Source of the DNA: Candidatus Aminicenantes bacterium UBA4085
Lineage (GTDB): Bacteria > Acidobacteriota > Aminicenantia > Aminicenantales > UBA4085
DNA: 20,901 bases
Reading direction: 5' to 3'
NCBI GenBank assembly: GCA_002383325.1
Contig: DFYJ01000027.1
Coordinates: 1 to 20,901, forward strand
In this document: positions 1 to 6,281 of the stretch, piece by piece
Layout: each line of letters opens with the position of its first letter
Numbering within the stretch: the first letter of the stretch is position 1
Position numbers and translations under genes: made by a program
The notes under the pieces: generated by a model
Databases searched by the model: none
The model's input: only the letters and a program-made list of their open reading frames with translations
Told to the model about the DNA's origin: nothing

Positions 1-1000
1 GGCCCTGCAGCTCCGGGATCAGGTCGGAAGGCTTGGCCACATTGAAGGCCCCGGCTCCGATGAACAGGACATGGTCCGTCCGAACCAGTCCATAGCGGGT
101 GTGGACCGTGGTGCCTTCGACGATCGGCAACAGGTCGCGCTGGACGCCCTCGCGGCTGACCTCGGGCCCGGAACCCCGCTCGCGGCCGGCAATCTTGTCC
201 AGCTCGTCCAGGAAGACGATGCCGGACCGCTCCACCCGCTCGATGGCCAGCCGGCCGACCTGGTCCATGTCGATCAGCCGCCGCTGCTCTTCGTCCAGCA
301 GAATCTCGCGGGCCTCGTGGACCTTGACCTTGCGCTTCTTGGACTTGCCGGCGAAGCCGGGCAGGATCTCCTGGATCTGGAGGCCGATGTCCTCCATCCC
401 GGAGTTGGAGAAGATCTCCATCGGCCCGGACGGCTTGTCCTTCACGTCGATCTCCACGACCTTGTCCTCGTGCTGGCCCTGGCGGAGCTGCTGGCGGAAT
501 TTCTCCCGGGTCTCAAAGAGGCCCTGGTACTCTTCCTCGGTCGGGGCCGTCTCGCGGCGGCGGGGCGGCGGCACCAGCAGGTCGAGGATCTTCTCCTCGA
601 CCCCGGCCGCGGCCTTGCCCAGCGTCTGGGCCGCCATCTCCTGGCGGACCAGGTCCACGGACATGCGGACCAGGTCGCGGACGATGGACTCCACGTCGCG
701 GCCGACATAGCCCACCTCGGTGAACTTGCTGGCCTCGATCTTGAGGAAGGGCGAGGAGGTCAGCTTGGCCAGACGGCGGCTGATCTCGGTCTTGCCCACC
801 CCGGTCGGCCCGATCATGAGGATATTCTTGGGCGTGATCTCGTCGGCCAGCTCGGTCGGCACGCGGCGGCGCCGGTAGCGGTTGCGCAGGGCGATGGCCA
901 CGGCTTTCTTGGCCGCGGTCTGCCCGATGATGTACTTGTCCAGCTCGGCTACGATCTCGCGCGGCGTGCGCTCGGCTTCGAAGTCCTTGTCCTCGGCCAT
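1..1000 (-). CDS. hslU: HslU, ATPase subunit of the HslVU protease (3'-truncated by window edge)
   Basis: AAA+ unfoldase that feeds unfolded substrate into the HslV peptidase chamber in the cytoplasm. I translated the minus strand from the ATG at 1000. The first 333 residues are present and the C-terminal sensor-2 region lies beyond base 1 (family length is about 440-460). Visible motifs are Walker A GPTGVGKT (residues 64-71), the HslU pore loop GYVG (97-100), an insertion (I) domain with charged stretches from about 110 to 245, and Walker [10 protein letters not shown] (261-269). The conserved block [12 protein letters not shown] closes the visible part. The usual GAFH motif just before that block reads GAFN here. 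The start codon overlaps the hslV stop in a TGATG arrangement, which indicates translational coupling. Identity is very secure. Confidence 0.97.
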   Translation of the reverse strand, partial: MAEDKDFEAERTPREIVAELDKYIIGQTAAKKAVAIALRNRYRRRRVPTELADEITPKNILMIGPTGVGKTEISRRLAKLTSSPFLKIEASKFTEVGYVGRDVESIVRDLVRMSVDLVRQEMAAQTLGKAAAGVEEKILDLLVPPPRRRETAPTEEEYQGLFETREKFRQQLRQGQHEDKVVEIDVKDKPSGPMEIFSNSGMEDIGLQIQEILPGFAGKSKKRKVKVHEAREILLDEEQRRLIDMDQVGRLAIERVERSGIVFLDELDKIAGRERGSGPEVSREGVQRDLLPIVEGTTVHTRYGLVRTDHVLFIGAGAFNVAKPSDLIPELQG

Positions 1001-1527
1001 CACAGCTCCTCGACCGTGATACGGTCGTTGGTGTAGATGCAGATCTCGGCCGCGATCTCCAGGGCCTGACGGGCGATCTCGGGCGCGGTCAGCTGGGTCG
1101 AGCGGACCAGGGCCCGGGCCGCGGCCAGGGCGTAGGGCCCGCCCGAGCCGATGGCCAGGATGCCGTCGTCCGGCTGGACCACGTCGCCGGTTCCGGAGAT
1201 GAGGAAAGAGTCCGCGGCGTCGGCCACGATCATCAGGGCCTGCAGCTGGCGGAGGGCCTTGTCCATGCGCCAGTCCTTGGCCAGCTCGATGGCCGCCCGG
1301 GAGAGGTTGCCCTTGTATTCCTCCAGCTTGCCCTCGAATCGGGCGAACAGGGCGAAGGCGTCGGACGTGGCTCCGGCGAAGCCGGCTATGACGCGTTCGC
1401 CGTAGAGCCGGCGGATCTTGCGGGCCGAGTGCTTGAGCACGGTCTTGTCCAGGGTGACCTGGCCGTCGCCGGCCAGGGCCACCCGGCCCCCGTGACGGAC
1501 GCAAAGGATGGTGGTAGAGCGGATCAT
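1000..1527 (-). CDS. hslV: HslV, threonine peptidase subunit of HslVU
   Basis: Proteasome-beta-related peptidase that forms the double-hexamer core of the HslVU (ClpQY) complex. The 175-residue length is normal. The N-terminus reads [14 protein letters not shown], so processing before Thr5 would expose the catalytic N-terminal threonine, as in Bacillus ClpQ, which also has a few residues before its catalytic residue. The family blocks [26 protein letters not shown] and [16 protein letters not shown] are all present. A GAGGAA ribosome-binding site lies 6 bases before the ATG (1534-1539 on the complement). It is the first gene of a two-gene operon, with its stop overlapping the hslU start by one base. 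Confidence 0.97.
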   Translation of the reverse strand: MIRSTTILCVRHGGRVALAGDGQVTLDKTVLKHSARKIRRLYGERVIAGFAGATSDAFALFARFEGKLEEYKGNLSRAAIELAKDWRMDKALRQLQALMIVADAADSFLISGTGDVVQPDDGILAIGSGGPYALAAARALVRSTQLTAPEIARQALEIAAEICIYTNDRITVEEL

Positions 1528-1547
1528 GGCTTGTTCCTCGAGGGTTC

Positions 1548-1576
1548 ATAATAAGGCATGGACCCTCCGGAGTAAA
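1548..1576 (-). promoter_or_regulatory. Candidate sigma-70-type promoter of hslVU
   Basis: Read on the minus strand, TTTACT (1571-1576) is separated by 17 bases from TATTAT (1548-1553). The predicted start is near 1541, giving a very short leader of about 14 bases before the hslV ATG. The match is to the general bacterial consensus; which sigma factors this organism uses is not known. Confidence 0.45.
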
Positions 1577-1579
1577 GAA

Positions 1580-1720
1580 GGGCTCGGGCACTTAGGGGCC
1601 AAAGACGCTCGCTCCCCCAGCGAGGGAGCTCGCTCCGGCCGACTCGCTCGCTCTCCCTGCTCCGCAGGGAACCGTGCCCGCTCACTCGTCGATGGCTTTG
1701 GCCCCTAAGTGTCCTCGCCC
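1580..1720. repeat. 141-bp palindromic element with 25-bp terminal inverted repeats
   Basis: The arms 1580-1604 and 1696-1720 are reverse complements at 22 of 25 positions, and the inner 16 bases (1589-1604 / 1696-1711) match perfectly. The interior holds two clear hairpins: GCTCCC (1611-1616) with GGGAGC (1624-1629), and TCCCTGC (1654-1660) with GCAGGGA (1664-1670) around a TCC loop. It also holds several CTCGCT heptamer-like repeats. No target-site duplication or coding capacity is visible. It lies between the divergent hslV and DUF362 genes and could be a non-autonomous mobile element, a REP/BIME-like repeat or a structured regulatory site. Confidence 0.75.
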
Positions 1721-1727
1721 ATATATA
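1698..1727 (+). promoter_or_regulatory. Candidate promoter of the DUF362 operon
   Basis: TTGGCC (1698-1703) is followed after 18 bases by TATATA (1722-1727). The -35 half lies inside the right arm of the palindrome at 1580-1720. The -10 half lies just outside it in the only AT-rich stretch upstream of the gene. The -35 match is partial. Confidence 0.35.
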
Positions 1728-1820
1728 ACGGAATCGGAAAGCGACCGAGACGCTCATTTGATTTCGAGCCGGAATTTCGATACCGTTAGGCCGAACGAGC
1801 GCTTTCTTCGGAGGACCATC

Positions 1821-2744
1821 ATGGCCAAGAGCAAGATCAATCGCCGGGAATTCATCGGCCGGAGCGCGGCCCTGGGCGCGGTCGCCCTGATCGGCGGGAA
1901 AGCCTGGGGCCGGCCGGCGGCCGAGCCGATCGGGCTGGCCGTCGTCTCCGGCTCCGACCCGGACGCGATGGCCGTCAAGGCCGTCGAGATCCTCGGCGGC
2001 ATGAAGGCCTTCGTGCCCAAGGGGGCCAAGGTAGCCCTGCTACCCAACGTCCAGAGCAAGCACCCCGGAACTTTCACCAAGCCCGGCATCCTGCGGGCCG
2101 TCATCCGCATGTGCAAGGAGGCCGGGGCCGCCCAGATCGACTGTCTCAGCCTGCTGACCCAGGCCCATTGGGACGGCGCCGGCCTGACCCAGGTCGTCCA
2201 GGAGGAAGGGATCGGACTCAAGCTCATCCCCCGCGATGAAGCCGGCTTCAAGGCCGTCCCCATCCCGGGCGGCCAGGCTTTAACCGAGGCCCGCATCGCC
2301 AAGGAGCTCGACGCCTACGACCTGTACATCAACCTGCCCATCACCAAGGACCATGCCGGCAACAAGTTCACCGGCACCCTTAAAAATCACATGGGACTGA
2401 ACGGCAACAACCGGGTCTTCCATAAGACCAACTGGAAGACCGATCCCGCCGACATCGATTTCCTCGAAACTTGCATCGTCGATCTCAACACCGTCCTCAA
2501 GCCCCATCTCAACATCGTCGACGCGGTCGAGATCATCACCAGCAACGGCCCCATGGGCCCCGGCGATCTGGCCAAACCCGGCCAAGTCATCGCCGGCGTG
2601 GACCGGGTAGCCGTCGACGCCTACTGCGCCAAAGCCGTCCTGGGCCTCGTTCCGGCCGACATCGCCTGCATCCGCAAGGCTCATGAGCGCGGCCTCGGCC
2701 AGATCGACCTGGCCAAGGTCCGGATCGTGAAGGCCTCGATCTGA
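1821..2744 (+). CDS. DUF362 domain protein with twin-arginine leader
   Basis: A 307-residue exported protein of unknown reaction. The start at 1821 is chosen because a GGAGG site (1810-1814) precedes it at good spacing. It also yields a leader NRREFIGRSAALGAVAL, a twin-arginine (Tat) signal followed by a hydrophobic stretch ending near residue 30. The open frame extends upstream to 1674, but that part would run through the palindrome and lacks a ribosome site. The body matches the DUF362 pattern: a VALLPN strand, a central DLYINLPITKDH motif, a TGTLKNHMGL block and a late VIAGVDRVAVDAYCAKAVL segment. DUF362 relatives often carry ferredoxin clusters, but no CxxCxxC motif is seen here. The next gene starts 4 bases after the stop, so the two are probably co-translated. 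Confidence 0.85.
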   Translation: MAKSKINRREFIGRSAALGAVALIGGKAWGRPAAEPIGLAVVSGSDPDAMAVKAVEILGGMKAFVPKGAKVALLPNVQSKHPGTFTKPGILRAVIRMCKEAGAAQIDCLSLLTQAHWDGAGLTQVVQEEGIGLKLIPRDEAGFKAVPIPGGQALTEARIAKELDAYDLYINLPITKDHAGNKFTGTLKNHMGLNGNNRVFHKTNWKTDPADIDFLETCIVDLNTVLKPHLNIVDAVEIITSNGPMGPGDLAKPGQVIAGVDRVAVDAYCAKAVLGLVPADIACIRKAHERGLGQIDLAKVRIVKASI

Positions 2745-2748
2745 GCCC

Positions 2749-3666
2749 ATGCCCAGGCCTCGCGCGACGTTCCGGGTGGCGGCCCTCCTGCTGGGACTAG
2801 CCGGCGCCGGCCTGGCCACCCCTCAGGGAGGCGGGTCCGACGACCCGGCTGCTTTCCTTCCCCGGGCCGGAACGGTTCCGGGGTGGACGCCCGAAGGGGA
2901 TATCCAGAGGTACGCGGGCGACGACCTGTTCGTTTATATCGACGGCGGGGCCGAGATCTACCACGAGTACGGCTTCCGCCGGGTCGCGGCTCTCGACTAC
3001 CGCGGACCCGCGGACAAGAGGGTCACCCTGGAGATCTTTGAGATGGCCGATGCCGCGGCGGCTTTCGGGGTCTTCACCTTCAAGGCCAGCGGCCGCGGCC
3101 GTCCCCTCCCCATCGGCCAGGGCGCGGACTTGGAGGACTACTACCTCAGCTTCTGGAAAGGCCGCTGGCAGGTCACGGCGACAGGCTCGGACGAGAGCTC
3201 CGAGAGCCTGGCCGGGGTCCAGGCCATCAGCCGTGCGGCGGCCGATCTCATCCCGGCCGGAGGGCCGGCTCCCGACATCTTCGATTTTCTGCCGGCCGGA
3301 TTCGCGGCCTCGCCCCACCGCAAGTATCTCCGGGGCGTCATCGGCCTCTACAACATCCATCCCTTTTTCAGCGGGGACGTCCTGCGATTCGCCGACGCCG
3401 CCGCGGCCGAGAAGGGCGGCGACTGGGTCTTCCTCTTTCGCTACGCCTCCGAAAGCGAGGCCGCGGCCCGCTGGCTGGAGGTCCGCAAGGCCCTCGAATC
3501 GACCGGGAAGTACGCCGGCCTGGCCCAGGACGAGACGGGCCTCCTGACGGCCTCCGACGACAAGGGGCGGGGAACGGCCTGGAAGAGATCGGGAGCGGCC
3601 ATCGCTGCCGCGCTGACCGGGACCGGGGTCGAGACGGCCGCGGCCCTGCTTCAAGGCTTCCGCTGA
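2749..3666 (+). CDS. Secreted DUF6599-like protein
   Basis: A 305-residue protein with a Sec-type leader (Arg-rich start, then AALLLGLAGAGLA, cleavage near residue 24). After the leader come the segments FVYIDGGAEIYHEYGFRRV, FEMADAAAAFGVFTF and YYLSFWKGRWQV, which I associate with the DUF6599 family (unknown function, common in Acidobacteriota/Aminicenantes-like genomes). This family assignment is from memory. A second half (about 185-305) repeats the general alpha/beta character, with KYLRGVIGLYNIHPFFSGDV at its start. There is no clear ribosome-binding site: the ATG is 4 bases after the DUF362 stop, so translation likely depends on the upstream gene. The pairing suggests a shared envelope function. 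No catalytic residues can be named. Confidence 0.7.
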   Translation: MPRPRATFRVAALLLGLAGAGLATPQGGGSDDPAAFLPRAGTVPGWTPEGDIQRYAGDDLFVYIDGGAEIYHEYGFRRVAALDYRGPADKRVTLEIFEMADAAAAFGVFTFKASGRGRPLPIGQGADLEDYYLSFWKGRWQVTATGSDESSESLAGVQAISRAAADLIPAGGPAPDIFDFLPAGFAASPHRKYLRGVIGLYNIHPFFSGDVLRFADAAAAEKGGDWVFLFRYASESEAAARWLEVRKALESTGKYAGLAQDETGLLTASDDKGRGTAWKRSGAAIAAALTGTGVETAAALLQGFR

Positions 3667-3696
3667 CCCCGCGGCGGCCCCATCTCTTCCTGGTTG

Positions 3697-3705
3697 TGCT
3701 ACAAT
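3697..3705 (+). promoter_or_regulatory. Candidate extended -10 promoter for the pseudo-peptidase operon
   Basis: TGCTACAAT at 3697-3705 combines a TGN extension with TACAAT (5 of 6 matches to TATAAT). No good -35 is visible, which is common for extended -10 promoters. It falls in the 73-base gap between the DUF6599-like gene and the 3740 gene, 35 bases before the start codon. Confidence 0.4.
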
Positions 3706-3739
3706 AATCCCGCCCCAAGGGGCCCTCGCGGAGATTTCC

Positions 3740-5371
3740 ATGCTTAAGCGCCTTATCCTCGTCCCTCTTCTTATTCTCGCGGCCGGCGGGATGGGCTCGA
3801 CCCATCCGGGAGCCTTGGACCCGGGCCAAGCCGGCTGGCCCCGCCTCACCCTCAGGCATGATCCGGTCCGCCTGGCCGCGGAGGCCGTGCCCTACCAGGC
3901 CGCCGCCCTGCCGACCGCTTACGACCTGCGGGCCCTGGACAAGATGACCGCCGTGAGGAACGAAGGCGCTCTCGGCGGTTCGCCGGCTTTCGCCGCCCTA
4001 GCCTCGCTCGAGTCGTATCTCCGGCCCGGCGAAATCTGGGACTTCTCCGAAAACCACCTTCGGGCCGGGCTTTCAGGCGCCGTATCGCTGGAAGCCATCG
4101 TGGGGGCCTTGGCCCGCTGGGCCGACCCCATCCGTGAAGCCGACGACCCCTGGCCCGCATCAGGGAGTGAAGCCGAGTGCGTCAAGCACGTCCAGAACGT
4201 CGTTTATCTCCTGCCGCGGACCTCGGCCCTGGACAACGGCCGCATCAAGCAGGCGGTCATGGACTATGGCGCCGTCTGGACCGACATGCGCTTTGCCCCA
4301 TCTTTGTTCAGCTCCGCCCAAGCCTCCTATTACAGCGCCACGCAGCAGGGCGAAAGCCGCTCGGTGGCCGTCGCCGGATGGGATGACGGCTTCGATCGCT
4401 CGCGGTTCTCGCCCCAGCCTCCCGGCGATGGAGCGTTCCTATGCAAGAACAGCCTGGGGACGGAATGGGGCGAAGCGGGCTACTTCTACGTATCTTATTA
4501 CGATGCCGGCCTGGCCCGGATTTCCTTCTCGGCCGCCTTCACGGCCGATCCTCGCTCCGGCTACAACGTCCAATACGCCTACGATCCCAACGGCTGCACG
4601 TCCCGCCTGGGATACGACGACGAAGCGGGATGGTTCGCCGTCCAATACACGGCTGAATCGATCGATCCCCTGGCCGCCGTAGGCTTCTACGCCTTCACCG
4701 GGTCCGGGACCTACGAGATTTCGGTCTACCTCGACGCCCTGCCGGGCCGTCCCCGGAGCGGCTCCCTGACCCTGCGGCAAGCCGGAACCTTCTCTTCCTC
4801 GGGCCTGATGACCATCCCGCTGACCCCGTCCATCCCCCTGCTTCTCGGCCAGCGGTTCTCCATCGTAATCAACCTGCGCACCGACGGAGACGTCTTCCCC
4901 ATTCCCTTGGAGCACCCGGTCGGCGACTCGGCCGCTGTTTTCGGGGCCTCGCCCGGACAGGGATTCATCAGCCCGGACGGGAGAGATTGGACCGATCTGA
5001 CGACCGCGGATGGCGCGAACTACGCCCAGACCAGCCTTTGTCTGAAGGCCTATGCCGGCTACGCCCCTCTCCATCCCCCCCTCCATCTCAAAGTCGAGCG
5101 CTTGGTCAACGACCTGTATTTCTTCAAGGAATACGTCGACAAGCTGACCTGGCAGCTCAATCCGAAGAACGCCGAAGCCCCGGCCAAGTACCGGATCTAT
5201 CGCCGCGCCGCGGACGATGAAGGCGCGGCCTTCGAAAAGATCGGCGAGACGACGGGCCCGCAGCTCCTTTATTACGTCCGGGCCGTGAAGAAGGACGACG
5301 CCTTCCTCTACCGCGTCACGGCCGTCCTGGCCGACGGGCGCGAGAGCGATCCCGTGGAAGTCCGCATCTGA
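3740..5371 (+). CDS. Secreted C1-family (papain-like) pseudo-peptidase with lectin-like and FN3-like domains
   Basis: A 543-residue exported protein. Residues 1-20 are a Sec leader. A GGAG site (3730-3733) supports the start. Residues 57-255 match lectin-domain C1 peptidases: YDLR (61-64), an N-terminal catalytic-site block, a central AGWDDGFDRSRF motif (212-223) and FLCKNSLGTEWGEAGYFYVSY (233-253). The active-site residues are altered. The oxyanion Gln is Glu75, the nucleophile Cys is Ser81 (GGSPAF instead of GSCWAF), the catalytic His is Arg207 and only Asn237 remains. Residues about 280-390 resemble the Lectin_like domain of these enzymes and about 445-543 a fibronectin-III-like fold. It is therefore probably a binding or structural protein rather than a protease. 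The beta-barrel gene follows after 10 bases. Confidence 0.85.
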   Translation: MLKRLILVPLLILAAGGMGSTHPGALDPGQAGWPRLTLRHDPVRLAAEAVPYQAAALPTAYDLRALDKMTAVRNEGALGGSPAFAALASLESYLRPGEIWDFSENHLRAGLSGAVSLEAIVGALARWADPIREADDPWPASGSEAECVKHVQNVVYLLPRTSALDNGRIKQAVMDYGAVWTDMRFAPSLFSSAQASYYSATQQGESRSVAVAGWDDGFDRSRFSPQPPGDGAFLCKNSLGTEWGEAGYFYVSYYDAGLARISFSAAFTADPRSGYNVQYAYDPNGCTSRLGYDDEAGWFAVQYTAESIDPLAAVGFYAFTGSGTYEISVYLDALPGRPRSGSLTLRQAGTFSSSGLMTIPLTPSIPLLLGQRFSIVINLRTDGDVFPIPLEHPVGDSAAVFGASPGQGFISPDGRDWTDLTTADGANYAQTSLCLKAYAGYAPLHPPLHLKVERLVNDLYFFKEYVDKLTWQLNPKNAEAPAKYRIYRRAADDEGAAFEKIGETTGPQLLYYVRAVKKDDAFLYRVTAVLADGRESDPVEVRI

Positions 5372-5381
5372 CTCCCGGTCG

Positions 5382-5945
5382 ATGAAGCGAATCGCGCCGG
5401 CTCTCCTGCTGCTCCTGGCCCTGGCCGCGTCCGCCTGGAGCTTTGACGGCGAGATCGGCCTGCTCTACGGTTTCCGGACCCTTAAAAACTCCGACCTGCG
5501 GGGCGTCTTCGGGACGGGGAACGTGGCCGTCCCGGCCGTCGCCGTCCGCGTCTCGCGCACCGCGAGCCTCGGCCTGGCCTACGAAGCCGGCTACAGCCGG
5601 GAGGCCGAGATCGGGCTTTTCGGGGATCTGTTCTCCCTGAGCGTCTCGGGCTTCGAGATCTTCTACAAGCAGGAGTGGCCGCTGGGCCGCCTGACCCCCT
5701 ACCTCAAGATCGGGCCGGGACTGGCCCTCTATAAAATCCACATCGCCAGCCCCTTCCTGACCGCCTACAACGTCAAGGGCCGGGACATCTCCTTCCAGAT
5801 CGCCTTGGGGATGAGCGTCCGGATCGTCAAGCGCGTCGCCCTGACCCTGGAGGGCAAGTACGGCGTGCTCTGGATCGACCCTTACGACGACCGTATCGAC
5901 CTCGGGGGCTTCCGCCTCCTGGGCGGACTGACGTTCGGTTTTTAA
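5382..5945 (+). CDS. Small outer-membrane beta-barrel protein
   Basis: A 187-residue protein with a Sec leader (residues 1-20, LLLLLALAASAWS before the FDGEIGL mature start). The mature part is a series of alternating-hydrophobic strands (SLGLAYEAGYS, GFEIFYKQEW, LTPYLKIGPGLALY, VALTLEGKYGVLW). It ends in GGFRLLGGLTFGF, with the C-terminal Phe and alternating pattern recognised by the outer-membrane insertion machinery. The size fits an 8-stranded OmpA/OmpW-type barrel, but I cannot assign a subfamily or a transported substrate. It starts 10 bases after the pseudo-peptidase stop without a strong ribosome site, so it is likely the second gene of that operon. Confidence 0.75.
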   Translation: MKRIAPALLLLLALAASAWSFDGEIGLLYGFRTLKNSDLRGVFGTGNVAVPAVAVRVSRTASLGLAYEAGYSREAEIGLFGDLFSLSVSGFEIFYKQEWPLGRLTPYLKIGPGLALYKIHIASPFLTAYNVKGRDISFQIALGMSVRIVKRVALTLEGKYGVLWIDPYDDRIDLGGFRLLGGLTFGF

Positions 5946-5959
5946 TAGGGGAAGTCCTT

Positions 5960-5977
5960 CTCCCCTCTTCGGGGGAG
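5960..5977 (+). terminator. Hairpin just after the beta-barrel gene, possible terminator
   Basis: CTCCCC (5960-5965) pairs with GGGGAG (5972-5977) around a six-base loop, 15 bases after the stop codon at 5945. No U-run follows, so intrinsic termination is uncertain. The hairpin is also the outer tip of the left arm of repeat copy 1. A similar imperfect hairpin occurs at the opposite tip for transcripts of the GH36 gene. Confidence 0.35.
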
Positions 5978-6108
5978 GCGGTCCGGGGTATCGTCCCGGC
6001 GGCTTCGGGCCCAACTCGCCTTTTTCCACATCTCTCTTCGGCGCCTGCGGCGCTTCGCAGTCCTCGTCGGGACAGCGCTTCGATGGTTCCCGCGAGGGCG
6101 GAACTCCG

Positions 6109-6135
6109 CTTGTTGGATCTGGGGATTATCCAAGT
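6109..6135 (+). other. Variable core of repeat copy 1
   Basis: This 27-bp stretch differs almost completely from the 26-bp equivalent in copy 2 (20801-20826), although the bases on both sides are 95-100% identical. It has its own dyad: TTGGAT (6113-6118) with ATCCAA (6128-6133). The conserved GCGGAAC (6098-6104) and GTTCCGT (6153-6159) can pair around the core. Confidence 0.7.
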
Positions 6136-6281
6136 CCACCCACTCCATCACGGTTCCGTGAGATTGTCGCGTGCTCAAACATCCCTCGGCGCCCGCTGGG
6201 TGCCCTCAGAGAGTTGTGGAAAAAGGCTGGGCCCTCGCTATTTCGCCGTTAGCCGATACCCCAAACCGCCCGGATTCCCCC

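Noticed and set aside
1524..1757. Short open frames through the palindrome upstream of hslV and DUF362
   Set aside because: They encode low-complexity Arg/Ser-rich peptides forced by the CTCGCT repeats and lack ribosome sites.
1674..1820. N-terminal extension of the DUF362 frame to 1674
   Set aside because: It would put residues before an otherwise clear Tat leader and translate part of the palindrome. The GGAGG site fits the ATG at 1821.
6022..6030. TTTTCCACA matches the degenerate DnaA-box consensus and recurs inverted at 6216-6224 and again at 20661-20669
   Set aside because: The matches lie in the conserved terminal arms of the repeat element, which explains their recurrence. There is no cluster of further boxes, AT-rich unwinding region or dnaA/dnaN neighbour.
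5946..6281. CRISPR-like interpretation of the conserved-arm/variable-core repeat
   Set aside because: There is only one core per element, the arms are far longer than CRISPR repeats and not tandem, and no cas gene is present.
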